64,000 nt of DNA. It comes from Propionivibrio hellwigii. Its GTDB lineage: Bacteria > Pseudomonadota > Gammaproteobacteria > Burkholderiales > Rhodocyclaceae. Shown piece by piece: positions 8,965 to 17,218 of the stretch. Positions within the stretch are counted from its first letter, which is position 1. The number at the start of each line of letters is the position of its first letter. Position numbers and translations under genes: made by a program. The notes under the pieces are model-generated. The model was not told the origin of the DNA, made no database searches, and saw nothing but the letters and a program-made list of their open reading frames with translations. The DNA is taken from contig NZ_JBEUWX010000002.1 in assembly GCF_041770905.1 (NCBI RefSeq), positions 1,178,001 through 1,242,000 on the forward strand. Direction: 5' to 3'.

Positions 8965-9957
8965 TCAATAGCCGTTCTGTCGGCGATACGCTTTCAGCAC
9001 CTCATCAGCAACCCAAGTCGAACGTACGGCGCTTTCGACATCGCCCGGACACGTGGCTTCGCCATTGAGATCATCGACGATGCTCTGAATGAATGGCTGC
9101 TGTACGTGCTGCGGATTGGGAATATCGGCCTCGACGCAGCCTTCGCCCGTAATCAGTTTAAGCGGCTTGTCGGAAAAAAACTCAAATACGATGCGACCGC
9201 GCGTGCCAACGATCTCCACATTGTCTTCACCATGATCGCAGACGTAGCACCACGAGCCATAGCCTTGCACACCGCTGGTATGGCGCCAAACCGCCGTCAC
9301 CGTATCCTCGACATCGTATAGCCCGGCATGATTGCCGGCGATACCGTGCACTTCCTCAATAGCGCCAAACAGGAAATCAAAAATATCGAGTTCATGAATC
9401 CCCATATCGAGAAATTTACCGCCGCCGGCAATTTCCGGTTTCAGCCGCCATGGCAATGTAGCGCGCGAGAGATCTTCCGGCGCGGGCTTCTGGTGTTGCA
9501 CGGCGCGTATGCATAGGGGTTGGCCGATTGCACCGCTGTCAACCCATGCCTTGACTTTCAGGAAACGCGGCATGGCACGACGATAAAACGCAACGAACAG
9601 GCGCACACCTTGTTGAGCGCAAATATCGACAATTTCGCGGCACTCTCCGAAACGCATCGCCATCGGTTTTTCAACATAAACGTGCTTGCCCGCCCGTGCC
9701 GCCTGCAAGGCCAGGGGTTTATGCGAAGACGGCGGCGTGGCGACATAAACGGCGTCGATCTCCGGGTTGGCCAACAGCGCCTCTGTTGATGCATAAGCAT
9801 TCGGCACGCCATGCCGCTGTGCAAACGACTGCGTCATCACCATGTCAGCGCTGGTCACGCCCAGCAGCGCCGAATTTTTTGATTTATAAAACCCGGGCCC
9901 GCTCTTGACTTCAGCCACGGCGCCGCAACCAATCATCCCCCAGCGAATCACGGACAT
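8965..9957 (-). CDS. Gfo/Idh/MocA family oxidoreductase
   Basis: A 330-residue NAD(P)-dependent sugar or polyol oxidoreductase. The N-terminal Rossmann fold carries GMIGCGAVAEVKSG, the central signature is HVYVEKPMAM (the EKP motif with catalytic Lys), and the C-terminal alpha/beta domain contains GGGKFLDMGIHELDIFDFL with the catalytic Asp/His. The exact substrate is unknown. Family members oxidise sugars, inositols or sugar acids. The gene starts one base after the YiaL stop and lies 120 bases upstream of the YiaK-like gene, so it is in the sugar-acid operon. It is not part of the classical E. coli yia operon and suggests a modified pathway. Confidence 0.87.
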   Translation of the reverse strand: MSVIRWGMIGCGAVAEVKSGPGFYKSKNSALLGVTSADMVMTQSFAQRHGVPNAYASTEALLANPEIDAVYVATPPSSHKPLALQAARAGKHVYVEKPMAMRFGECREIVDICAQQGVRLFVAFYRRAMPRFLKVKAWVDSGAIGQPLCIRAVQHQKPAPEDLSRATLPWRLKPEIAGGGKFLDMGIHELDIFDFLFGAIEEVHGIAGNHAGLYDVEDTVTAVWRHTSGVQGYGSWCYVCDHGEDNVEIVGTRGRIVFEFFSDKPLKLITGEGCVEADIPNPQHVQQPFIQSIVDDLNGEATCPGDVESAVRSTWVADEVLKAYRRQNGY

Positions 9958-9958
9958 A

Positions 9959-10438
9959 TCAGCCTCCCGCCAGCAGCGAAACCTTGACTTTTATGACAAC
10001 CTTGCGGATTGCTTCAGGCTGGTCAGCGGCACAACCGGGACGATGCACATCGCTCGGCATAAAAATGGCAAAACAGCCCGGCATCATGGACAACGTCGAT
10101 TCATTTTCCACACCGGAATAGAACAGAAGATCACGCTCGGCAAGAAAGTTCTCGGCAACCGTATTTTTACCGCTATCGGGCACTACGCCGATATTTTCTC
10201 GACCGGACACCAGAAACTGCACATCGATATACTGCCGATGCACCTCAGGCCGTGTTTCGCAGAAAATCTTGGTCGTCATATCGATGACCTGTACGTAGAT
10301 ATCTTTGCCCTGCAGATCGTAATTACCCGCGGGCAGGCGGGTGAAATCGGTCTTTTTCAAGTGCTCAATGGCGAGCTTCAAAGGCTGCGGGAGCCAGGAA
10401 AAAGTTTTCTCAAAATCATTGATGTGTCCAAAAATCAT
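9959..10438 (-). CDS. yiaL: YhcH/YjgK/YiaL family (DUF386) cupin-like protein
   Basis: A 159-residue beta-barrel protein of the YiaL/NanQ/EbgC family, thought to act as a sugar mutarotase or anomerase in sugar-acid catabolism. Signatures are MIFGHINDF at the N terminus, the EVHRQYIDVQFLVSG block with the metal-binding His residues, and MPSDVHRPGC near the C terminus with another His. Start at 10438 is supported by AAGGAGAAGC upstream. It is the first gene of the operon, one base before the Gfo-type gene. The ~500-base region upstream contains the inverted TGTTGTACA sites reported separately. Confidence 0.9.
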   Translation of the reverse strand: MIFGHINDFEKTFSWLPQPLKLAIEHLKKTDFTRLPAGNYDLQGKDIYVQVIDMTTKIFCETRPEVHRQYIDVQFLVSGRENIGVVPDSGKNTVAENFLAERDLLFYSGVENESTLSMMPGCFAIFMPSDVHRPGCAADQPEAIRKVVIKVKVSLLAGG

Positions 10439-10452
10439 GAGCTTCTCCTTGA

Positions 10453-10567
10453 TGTACAACAGCCTTCATGATTAACGACGGTTCGTTTTCGGCACATCCT
10501 GCCGGCGCAACCGCTCAACCGCCACCGATCCCAACACCCAGATGCCTTGGCCTCAATATGTTGTACA
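10453..10567 (-). promoter_or_regulatory. Paired inverted sites upstream of the sugar-acid operon
   Basis: TGTACAACA at 10453-10461 and its exact reverse complement TGTTGTACA at 10559-10567 are 97 bases apart and lie just before the first gene of the operon. TTGTACAA-type sites are typical of GntR-family regulators of uronate and sugar-acid genes. A DNA loop between two operators is plausible. No regulator gene is in the window. The rest of 10439-10860 shows no gene. Confidence 0.45.
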
Positions 10568-10869
10568 CGCTAGCGTACTGTATCGACTGCGGAGCCGCCC
10601 TCTTATCGGCACCCAAGGGAAGAATATTAATGCCGCTTGTAGATGTCAAGGCAAGGAAAATCACGCTTCCACCGCCTATTTTATTGAAGAATAATCAACG
10701 GTAAATTTCACCACTCAGTTTACATCTGTGCCCGCGCCACAACGCTCTTTCGAGCCAACCGATACCATCGACACCGCAATCACAGCACGCGTATGTGCAT
10801 TCAGCGGAACGTGATTCATTTTTAGGGCGCCATACGGTTTCAAAATTACGGAAACAATGCCAAACCATA

Positions 10870-10897
10870 TTCATTGAATACGGATTTGTCTTATAAT
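10870..10897 (+). promoter_or_regulatory. Probable promoter of the rpsP operon
   Basis: A perfect TATAAT (10892-10897) lies 48 bases before the rpsP ATG, with a weak -35 candidate TTCATT at 10870-10875 (16-base spacing). The sequence is AT-rich compared with its surroundings, as expected for a strong ribosomal protein promoter. Confidence 0.5.
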
Positions 10898-10944
10898 GGG
10901 CGATCGTTATAATTTTTCGATTTTTTAGGCTGGAATAAAATCTT

Positions 10945-11196
10945 ATGATCGTGATTCGTCTTGCTCGCGGGGGCGCTAAAAAGCGTCCTTTCTATAGTGT
11001 TGTCGTCGCTGATTCACGCGCACGTCGTGATGGTCGTTTTATTGAGCGCATTGGTTTCTATAACCCGGTTGCCGCAGAAAATGAGGAATCATTGCGCATT
11101 TCAGCGGATCGACTGAACCATTGGCGTCAGCACGGCGCTCAATTGTCAATGACCGTCACTCGTCTTGCCAAACAGGCCGGCGTGCAGATCGCCTAA
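10945..11196 (+). CDS. rpsP: 30S ribosomal protein S16
   Basis: An 83-residue ribosomal small-subunit protein needed for 30S assembly. The start MIVIRLARGGAKKRPFY and the block RRDGRFIERIGFYNP are diagnostic. The ATG follows an AT-rich leader. It is the first gene of the conserved operon rpsP-rimM-trmD-rplS, 24 bases before rimM. Length and sequence are full and normal. Confidence 0.98.
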   Translation: MIVIRLARGGAKKRPFYSVVVADSRARRDGRFIERIGFYNPVAAENEESLRISADRLNHWRQHGAQLSMTVTRLAKQAGVQIA

Positions 11197-11220
11197 GTAT
11201 TTCTGAAGCAACAACAATCC

Positions 11221-11763
11221 GTGTCTGTCGAAGTCTCAGCGCCACGGATAGTCGTCCTTGGGAAAATCGTTGCGCCCTACGGCGTGCGCGGAGCTGTCAA
11301 GGTTTTTCCATTTGCCGACGACCCTTTGGCGTGGGGCAGATTACCACGGTGGTGGCTGAGGCGTGAAAATAACGCCGCAGAATGCTGGCAACCGATTGAA
11401 GTGCGTCGTTGCAGGCGGCAAAAAGAGTTCCTGGTCGTAGAATTAGGCGCCCTGCAAGATCGTGACGCTGCTGAAGCCCTGCGGGGAGTTTTGATTGGTG
11501 TGCCTCGTGAAGCCTTACCACCAACCGGACAGGGAGAATATTACTGGGCTGACCTGATTGGTCTTGAAGTGGTCAATACACGGAACCAAATATTAGGCCG
11601 TGTACTGGGTTTGATCGAAACGCCCGGAAACGCCGTATTGCGTGTCGGTAAAAGCGAAGATGACACAGAGCAAGAGCGTCTGTTACCGTTTGTCGAATCG
11701 GTTGTTTTGGATGTTGATTTATCGACGCAGCGACTTTGCGTCAATTGGGAAATAGATTGGTAA
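11221..11763 (+). CDS. rimM: Ribosome maturation factor RimM
   Basis: A 180-residue two-domain protein (N-terminal beta-barrel, C-terminal PRC-barrel) that binds S19 and helps mature the 30S head and process 16S rRNA. Family marks are GKIVAPYGVRGAVKVFPF at the N terminus, EYYWADLIGLEVVN in the middle and LLPFVESVVLDVDL at the C terminus. The start is a GTG at 11221. It overlaps no neighbour and ends 29 bases before the trmD start chosen here. Confidence 0.96.
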   Translation: MSVEVSAPRIVVLGKIVAPYGVRGAVKVFPFADDPLAWGRLPRWWLRRENNAAECWQPIEVRRCRRQKEFLVVELGALQDRDAAEALRGVLIGVPREALPPTGQGEYYWADLIGLEVVNTRNQILGRVLGLIETPGNAVLRVGKSEDDTEQERLLPFVESVVLDVDLSTQRLCVNWEIDW

Positions 11764-11792
11764 CACTGACTGACGCGGCAACTATACCGGAA

Positions 11793-12575
11793 ATGCTGGT
11801 TGCTGATGTAATCACGCTGTTTCCCGAGATGTTTGTTGCCGTGACTCAATCGGGCGTGACACGAAGGGCACTGGAGGAGGGGCGCTGGGATATCTGTTTT
11901 TGGAATCCACGCGAATTTGTCAAGGATACGCATCGTACGATTGATGATCGCCCCTACGGCGGCGGCCCGGGCATGGTCATGATGGCAGCCCCCCTGGAAT
12001 CGGCCATTACGGCAGCCAGGACGCGCCAACAGGCAGCAGGCATTGGTACAAGCAGGGTTATAGTACTTTCGCCGCAGGGCGGCCCATTGACGCACCAGCG
12101 TATCATGACATTTGTCCAGAATGTCGGCAAGGAAGGCTTGATTATCCTTTGCGGTCGTTATGAAGGCATTGACGAGCGTCTGATCGAACGTTGCGTCGAC
12201 GAGGAAATTTCGATTGGGGATTTCGTGCTCTCGGGCGGTGAAATTCCGGCGATGGCACTGCTCGATGCCATTGTCAGGCAATTGCCGGGCGTATTGAACG
12301 ATACGGCTTCGGCACAGGAAGATTCGTTTGTCGCGGGTTTGCTGGATTGCCCGCACTACACACGGCCAGAAGAATACAATGGCCAGCGCGTGCCGGATGT
12401 ATTATTGTCCGGCCACCATGAGCAGATTCGCCGCTGGCGCCTGATGCAGGCGCTGGGACGAACATGGCAGCGGCGTCCCGACTTAATGATGGGACGCAGG
12501 TTGTCGAAAGAGGAAACGCAACTCCTTGCGCTGTATAAGGAGCAATGCGGTCAGTCAACTAAAAAAGGAGTATGA
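11793..12575 (+). CDS. trmD: tRNA (guanine-37-N1)-methyltransferase
   Basis: A 260-residue SPOUT-fold enzyme that methylates G37 of tRNAs using S-adenosylmethionine, preventing frameshifting. Motifs are LFPEMF near the start, DDRPYGGGPGMVMM (substrate loop), LSPQGG, LCGRYEGIDERL and the knot region SIGDFVLSGGE. Start at ATG 11793 (MLVADVITLFPEMF) was chosen by alignment with the family. Upstream in-frame TTG codons inside rimM are possible but unlikely. The gene is three bases before rplS. Confidence 0.96.
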   Translation: MLVADVITLFPEMFVAVTQSGVTRRALEEGRWDICFWNPREFVKDTHRTIDDRPYGGGPGMVMMAAPLESAITAARTRQQAAGIGTSRVIVLSPQGGPLTHQRIMTFVQNVGKEGLIILCGRYEGIDERLIERCVDEEISIGDFVLSGGEIPAMALLDAIVRQLPGVLNDTASAQEDSFVAGLLDCPHYTRPEEYNGQRVPDVLLSGHHEQIRRWRLMQALGRTWQRRPDLMMGRRLSKEETQLLALYKEQCGQSTKKGV

Positions 12576-12578
12576 AAA

Positions 12579-12968
12579 ATGAATCTGATAGCACAACTAG
12601 AACAAGAGGAAATTGCCCGTCTGGGAAAAACAATTCCTGAATTTGCACCGGGTGATACGGTCATCGTTAAGGTCAAGGTAAAAGAAGGCAACCGCGAGCG
12701 TTTGCAAGCCTATGAGGGCGTCGTCATCGCCAAACGCAACCGCGGCCTGAATTCCAGCTTCATTGTCCGCAAAATTTCATCTGGTGAAGGCGTTGAAAGA
12801 ACGTTTCAGACCTATTCACCGCTCGTAGCGGCAATTGAAGTCAAGCGGCGCGGCGATGTGCGTCGGGCCAAACTGTATTATCTGCGCGAGCGCTCCGGCA
12901 AATCGGCGCGGATCAAGGAAAAGCTGGTCCGCAAGCAAAAACCCACCCCTGCGCCGTCGGCAGAATAA
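12579..12968 (+). CDS. rplS: 50S ribosomal protein L19
   Basis: A 129-residue large-subunit protein located at the 30S-50S interface. Diagnostic segments are FAPGDTVIVKVKVKEGNRER, RKISSGEGVERTF and VKRRGDVRRAKLYYLRERSGK. A strong AAAGGAG lies 9 bases before the ATG. It is the last gene of the rpsP operon, followed by a strong terminator. The C-terminal tail (KPTPAPSAE) is slightly longer than in E. coli. Confidence 0.98.
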   Translation: MNLIAQLEQEEIARLGKTIPEFAPGDTVIVKVKVKEGNRERLQAYEGVVIAKRNRGLNSSFIVRKISSGEGVERTFQTYSPLVAAIEVKRRGDVRRAKLYYLRERSGKSARIKEKLVRKQKPTPAPSAE

Positions 12969-13016
12969 ACCTCAGCGTTATCTGCCGGCCTGTAGGCCAT
13001 AGGTCACACAAGCACA

Positions 13017-13046
13017 AAAGGCTGCGCGATCAACGCGCAGCCTTTT
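13017..13046 (+). terminator. Rho-independent terminator after rplS
   Basis: A 12-bp near-perfect stem (AAAGGCTGCGCG with CGCGCAGCCTTT, loop ATCAA) ending in TTTTTT. It lies 48 bases after the rplS stop. Confidence 0.93.
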
Positions 13047-13400
13047 TTATGGATGCAAGAGCTCCTCAACGCACTGCTTGCATCAACGCCAAGACAAGAA
13101 GCGGGATCGCTTTACCCAATGGCGTGGAGGAGCTAGTAGGAACGCAGGTGGTCTGTGGAAGTGACGATGATGCATCCAAAGCATCTGCCCGCCGGCCCTT
13201 GCATTTAGCGCATCCTCAAAGGAATGCTCTGAAGCCCTTATAAACAGGGCGTTTCAGAAGGGGCTGCCTGGAAGCCCTTGTATTTAGGGCATCTCCAGCC
13301 CCCTGCCCGGAACACCTTTATCTACGCGGGGTTCAGAGCCCCCCATCGGAGGCGCCCAATCCGCGCGTCAACATAACAATCCAGCGATAGTTCCGGCGGC
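13047..13400. repeat. Intergenic region with palindrome-repeat array
   Basis: No gene. Bases 13190-13345 hold four tandem units of the GC-rich palindrome family, for example CCCTTATAAACAGGGC, CCCTTGTATTTAGGGC and CCTTTATCTACGCGGGG, spaced about 40 bases apart. Confidence 0.7.
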
Positions 13401-13432
13401 AAAAAATGAAAAAGCCGCGCGATGGCGGCTTG
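13401..13432 (-). terminator. Probable terminator downstream of tRNA-Thr
   Basis: On the minus strand, a stem AAGCCGCC/GCGGCTT with a short loop is followed by TTTTCATTTTTT. It lies about 48 bases past the tRNA 3' end. Confidence 0.75.
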
Positions 13433-13479
13433 CTTTTCATTCACGGAGCTTTTTGAATAATCCGTGCGATCAGGTTTTC

Positions 13480-13555
13480 TGGTGCCGCTGGGCGGGATCG
13501 AACTGCCGACCTTCGCATTACGAATGCGCTGCTCTACCAGCTGAGCTACAGCGGC
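13480..13555 (-). tRNA. thrV: tRNA-Thr (anticodon CGT)
   Basis: A full cloverleaf on the minus strand: acceptor GCCGCTG pairs with CAGCGGC, discriminator A, encoded CCA tail (TGG at 13480-13482). The D-arm is GCTCAGCTGGTAGAGC, the anticodon loop TTCGTAA (anticodon CGT) is closed by a GCGCA/TGCGA-type stem, and the T-arm contains GTTCGATCC. It reads ACG threonine codons. The symbol is a convention only. No other tRNA is adjacent. Confidence 0.95.
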
Positions 13556-13653
13556 GATCCGTCAAACCTGACAAACGTGAGCGGCGGATTATATCAGTCC
13601 CGGCGTATGATGCAAACCCGATCCAGAAAATCTTCCGGCTGCTTACGCCCTCG

Positions 13654-15039
13654 CTACAAGTCTTTGCGTTGCAGATAATCTTCCAGCAGCGCCCGTACGT
13701 CATGGCGCAGCAGAAACAGGGCGATCAGGTTGGGAATGACCATAAAACCATTAAACATATCCGAAAGATTCCATACCAGATCGACCTTGCCCAGCGCACC
13801 CAGCACAACGGCCACCAAAACCAGCAGGCGGTAAACATTCAGGAACTTGTTTTGGAAAAGATAACGGATATTTGATTCACCAAAGTAATACCAGCCGATG
13901 ATCGTTGTAAAAGCAAAAAAAGTCAGGCAAACGGCCAGTAGTTTTTGACCAAAGCCGCCAAAAGCGATATGGAACGCTTCCTGCGTCACGGCCACGCCTT
14001 TCAGGCCGAGTAAATTGGCATCCGTCACCAACACGATCAGTGCCGTTGCCGTACATACCAGCATAGTATCAACGAAGACGCCGACGAATGCCGCCATCCC
14101 CTGCTGCACGGGATGCTGCACATGCGCAGTCGCATGGGCGTGCGGCGTCGAACCCATCCCGGCCTCATTCGAGAACAGGCCGCGCGCCACACCGAAGCGG
14201 ATGGCTTCGCGCACCGAGATGCCCGCCAACCCGCCGCCCAGCGCCGCTGGATCAAAGGCCCCCACGACAATTTGCCGGATCATGGTGGGGATATGCTCAC
14301 TGAACATAAATAGAATTATCAATGCGCAAATGATGTAAACCACGGCCATTAAAGGCACTACCAGTTGCGCAAACTGGGCGATGCGATGAACCCCGCCCCA
14401 AACAATCATGCCCACCAATACAGCGATGACGATGCCTGTTGACAAGGGCGGTAAATGAAAAGCCACCGTTATAGCTGACGTAATTGAGTTGGATTGCGTC
14501 GCATTGCCGATAAAGCCTAGCGCAATAATAATTGCCACGGAAAAAAAACCAGCCAGCACTTTGGCGGCTGAAATGCCGATCCTCGGACCCAGGCCATGTG
14601 TAATATAAAACGCCGGGCCACCGATATATTTCCCGTCGCTCAAAACACGATACTTCTGCGCCAATACGGCCTCGGCAAAGATCGTCGCCATACCAAAAAA
14701 TGCAGACAGCCACATCCAGAAAATCGCCCCCGGCCCGCCTGCCATGATGGCCGTCGCCACACCGGCTACGTTACCCGTGCCGATCTGCGCCGAAACCGCT
14801 ACGGCCAATGCCTGAAATTGCGACAGTAACTGCGTATCCTGAACATCCGCTCCTTTGCTTTTATTTTTGTTGAACAGCCCGCCAAAAACCGTGGAAAAAG
14901 CTTTGAAGAAGCGGGTAACCTGCGGCGCGCCCAGATAGATAGTAAAAAACAAGCCAATACCCACCAAAGCATAAATCAGTAAATACTCCCAGAGTACGGT
15001 ATTTACCGCGCCGACGACTTTTTCTAGTAATGCTTCCAT
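13654..15039 (-). CDS. Sodium:alanine symporter (AGCS family)
   Basis: A 461-residue inner membrane transporter with about 11 membrane helices, of the AlsT/DagA/GlyP family, importing alanine or glycine with sodium. Family signatures are SQFQALAVAVSAQIGTGNVAGVATAI (residues about 72-97), GGPGAIFWMWLSAFFGMA, and the block FSNEAGMGSTPHAHATA near residue 290. The length is normal. The ATG at 15039 gives the usual start (MEALLEKVVGAVN). The upstream pilin-like gene ends 54 bases before it in the same direction, so they may be co-transcribed. Confidence 0.95.
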   Translation of the reverse strand: MEALLEKVVGAVNTVLWEYLLIYALVGIGLFFTIYLGAPQVTRFFKAFSTVFGGLFNKNKSKGADVQDTQLLSQFQALAVAVSAQIGTGNVAGVATAIMAGGPGAIFWMWLSAFFGMATIFAEAVLAQKYRVLSDGKYIGGPAFYITHGLGPRIGISAAKVLAGFFSVAIIIALGFIGNATQSNSITSAITVAFHLPPLSTGIVIAVLVGMIVWGGVHRIAQFAQLVVPLMAVVYIICALIILFMFSEHIPTMIRQIVVGAFDPAALGGGLAGISVREAIRFGVARGLFSNEAGMGSTPHAHATAHVQHPVQQGMAAFVGVFVDTMLVCTATALIVLVTDANLLGLKGVAVTQEAFHIAFGGFGQKLLAVCLTFFAFTTIIGWYYFGESNIRYLFQNKFLNVYRLLVLVAVVLGALGKVDLVWNLSDMFNGFMVIPNLIALFLLRHDVRALLEDYLQRKDL

Positions 15040-15093
15040 GCTTACGACCCATCCTTAACGCAAAACAATCTGATGAACATCCGGAGAATCCGC

Positions 15094-15690
15094 TCAATAG
15101 ATGCTTCCGGTAAAGCGGCAATCGGCGATCTGCTCAATGCTGGGGAAGTCCTTGCTCTCGCACTGCCAGCCGCGAATTAAATCGGCCGCGCTGTCGGGGA
15201 TCAATACCACCTCGCCGCGGGGCCGAGGAGCGAAGCGTAACACAATGACGCCGCCCGCCTGAATATCTACCGACTCCAGCACGTTGCTGGGCGTCCAACC
15301 GGCGTCGTAACCCAATGCATCCAGGCTGGTCGGCATGACGCCGTTGGCGGCAAAATATTCGGTGATGCCCGCCCGTAAAACCGCGGCGCTGCCGATGCCT
15401 TGCCGCAGCCGTTCCTGATCAACAGCTTCGGCGACCGCCGCCAGCCGCTCTTCCCGCCGCTTTTGCTCCTGCTCTTCCGCGCGCCTGGCTGCGTATTCCG
15501 TGACGGCGTCCACCGCTTCTTCTTGCGCTTTCTGGCGTTTCTTTTCGATGCCTGCATTGATTTCCCGGATCATTTCCTGCCGCCGCTCCTGCTCGTGGCG
15601 TTCAAGAAAAAAGTCGTACAACGCGAGCGCAGCGCCCGTCGATACGAGCGACCCCAGTATGATCAGCAGAAGCGTTTTAAACGGAGACAT
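15094..15690 (-). CDS. Membrane-anchored coiled-coil protein with a pilin-like globular domain
   Basis: A 198-residue protein of no known family. Residues 6-24 form one transmembrane helix (LLLIILGSLVSTGAALALY). Residues 27-100 are a highly charged helix rich in Glu, Arg and Gln, probably a coiled coil. Residues 105-198 resemble the globular part of type IV pilins: an ITEYFAANGVMPTS segment, a central IQAGGVIVLRF-like strand, and a C-terminal GWQCES...IADCRF cysteine pair as in the pilin disulfide loop. There is no prepilin leader, so it would not be processed by PilD. Start 15690 is chosen for the hydrophobic N terminus; the frame opens further upstream. Function is unknown. Confidence 0.7.
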   Translation of the reverse strand: MSPFKTLLLIILGSLVSTGAALALYDFFLERHEQERRQEMIREINAGIEKKRQKAQEEAVDAVTEYAARRAEEQEQKRREERLAAVAEAVDQERLRQGIGSAAVLRAGITEYFAANGVMPTSLDALGYDAGWTPSNVLESVDIQAGGVIVLRFAPRPRGEVVLIPDSAADLIRGWQCESKDFPSIEQIADCRFTGSIY

Positions 15691-15944
15691 GGCGTGAGTA
15701 CGTAAGCGCGCTAAGAAATCCGGGCGGAGAAGAGTAAAAGTAGAAGGGTAAAAGTATATAAGGCGCAGGCGCATGATTGGCCGCCCGCACGTTACACCGT
15801 ATTTTCCGTCATTGACGGCCGCATACAAGATGCGGATACTGCATCCGGTTTTCATTTGTGATGTCCGGCAATTCGCAGCGCATCCGGCGCCTGGAAAGAT
15901 CTGCCGGCCCGATCCACTCAACGACTTCCTGGAAGCAAACCGCC

Positions 15945-17114
15945 ATGCTAAACATTGCCCTCTTCGGCCCGCCCGGCGCGGGAAAAGGAACGCAATCGGA
16001 ACACCTCGTCAAAGAATACAACCTACTTTATATCTCCACGGGCGATCTGCTAAGGCAAGAGATCGCCGACCAGACGCCGCTCGGTATCCAGGCCCAGAGC
16101 ATCATTGCCGCAGGCGGCTTGGTTTCAGATGAAATCATCGTACAGATCATCGAAAAGACGATCATTGACCATCCGGGAGCCAACGGTTTTCTGTTCGATG
16201 GCTTCCCTCGCACCTATGTGCAGGCCTATATCCTCGAAGGGCTGATGCTCAAGCTAAATACCTCACTGAACTGCCTGCTCAGCCTGAATCTGCCGGAGGA
16301 AGTCTGCGTCGAGCGGCTACTCAATCGCGGCAAGACATCGGGACGCAGTGACGACAACGAAATGGTGATCCGCAATCGCCTGCGTGAATATAACGAAAAG
16401 ACGATCCCCGTCCTCAGCTTTTATCGTGAAAAAGGGATCTGCTACGACATCGACGGCACGCGCAGCATTGAGGAAGTTACACGCGAACTGGATGCCATTG
16501 CCGCCAACGAGCTGAAAAAGCAGCCTCTGAACATCGTTTTGTTCGGTTATCCCGGATCAGGGCGCGATTCGCAGGGTAAAGCGCTTGCCGAGCGCTACGG
16601 ACTCGAATTCATCTCGACCAACGAAATGCTCGAAAACGAGATCCGGAACCAGACGGAAATCGGCAAAACGGTCATTGATCTCTACAACAACGGCCAGCAG
16701 GTTCCCGACGAGATCGTCGTACAGCTGATCGAACGACGGCTCAACGCCAACGCGAATGCCAAGGGCTTCATCTTCAAAGGCTTACCGCGCACACTCGTTC
16801 AGTCCTATATTTTGGACGGTCTGTTGAAAAAACGCGGTAGATCGATTTCCATTGCGCTCGAACTTGAAGTGCCTCTACTCGATTTGGTCAGCCGCCTCGA
16901 TGAACGCGGCAGGAGCGGACATGGCATGTCCTACGATTCCAGCGTAGCCAAGATCATCGAGCGCCTCAGGGAACACGAATCGAAAACCCTGCCGGTCATC
17001 GCCAAATATGCCCAGCAGCATGGATTGGTGAAGGTTGACGGCACCGGCACCTTTGATGAAATATTCTCTAGGCTTTGTGCCGAAGTTGAGAAAAGCATCA
17101 AAAATCCGCGCTGA
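15945..17114 (+). CDS. adk: Double-domain adenylate kinase
   Basis: A 389-residue protein built from two adenylate kinase domains in tandem. Domain 1 (residues 1-190) looks active: P-loop GPPGAGKGT at 8-16, STGDLLR at 31-37, DGFPRT at 85-90, and a short LID with GKTSGRSDDN at 129-138. Domain 2 (about 194-389) has a damaged P-loop, GYPGSGRDSQ, in which the invariant Lys is Arg, and KGLPRT in place of DGFPRT. It probably does not phosphorylate AMP. Adenylate kinase converts ATP plus AMP to two ADP. The short LID and overall wording resemble Bacteroidetes enzymes rather than the ~218-residue proteobacterial type, hinting at horizontal transfer. RBS GGAAG precedes the ATG. No neighbour is functionally linked. 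Confidence 0.88.
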   Translation: MLNIALFGPPGAGKGTQSEHLVKEYNLLYISTGDLLRQEIADQTPLGIQAQSIIAAGGLVSDEIIVQIIEKTIIDHPGANGFLFDGFPRTYVQAYILEGLMLKLNTSLNCLLSLNLPEEVCVERLLNRGKTSGRSDDNEMVIRNRLREYNEKTIPVLSFYREKGICYDIDGTRSIEEVTRELDAIAANELKKQPLNIVLFGYPGSGRDSQGKALAERYGLEFISTNEMLENEIRNQTEIGKTVIDLYNNGQQVPDEIVVQLIERRLNANANAKGFIFKGLPRTLVQSYILDGLLKKRGRSISIALELEVPLLDLVSRLDERGRSGHGMSYDSSVAKIIERLREHESKTLPVIAKYAQQHGLVKVDGTGTFDEIFSRLCAEVEKSIKNPR

Positions 17115-17218
17115 AGATATGCCCCGTCCCCAGCCAACACCGCAGACAGAGACAATCGGCGCGCTTTTACCACCGTGTTTCCGGCTCCCGGCAACGCCCC
17201 TATTCCAGGAAGCCCATC

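Noticed and set aside
10468..10704. 78-codon plus-strand frame in the divergent region before rpsP
   Set aside because: No Shine-Dalgarno or similarity, and it overlaps the probable operator and promoter region.
13190..13345. Possible CRISPR array because of the ~40-base periodicity
   Set aside because: Repeats vary in sequence, there are no unique spacers of constant length, and no cas genes are present. Palindrome-type repeats explain it.
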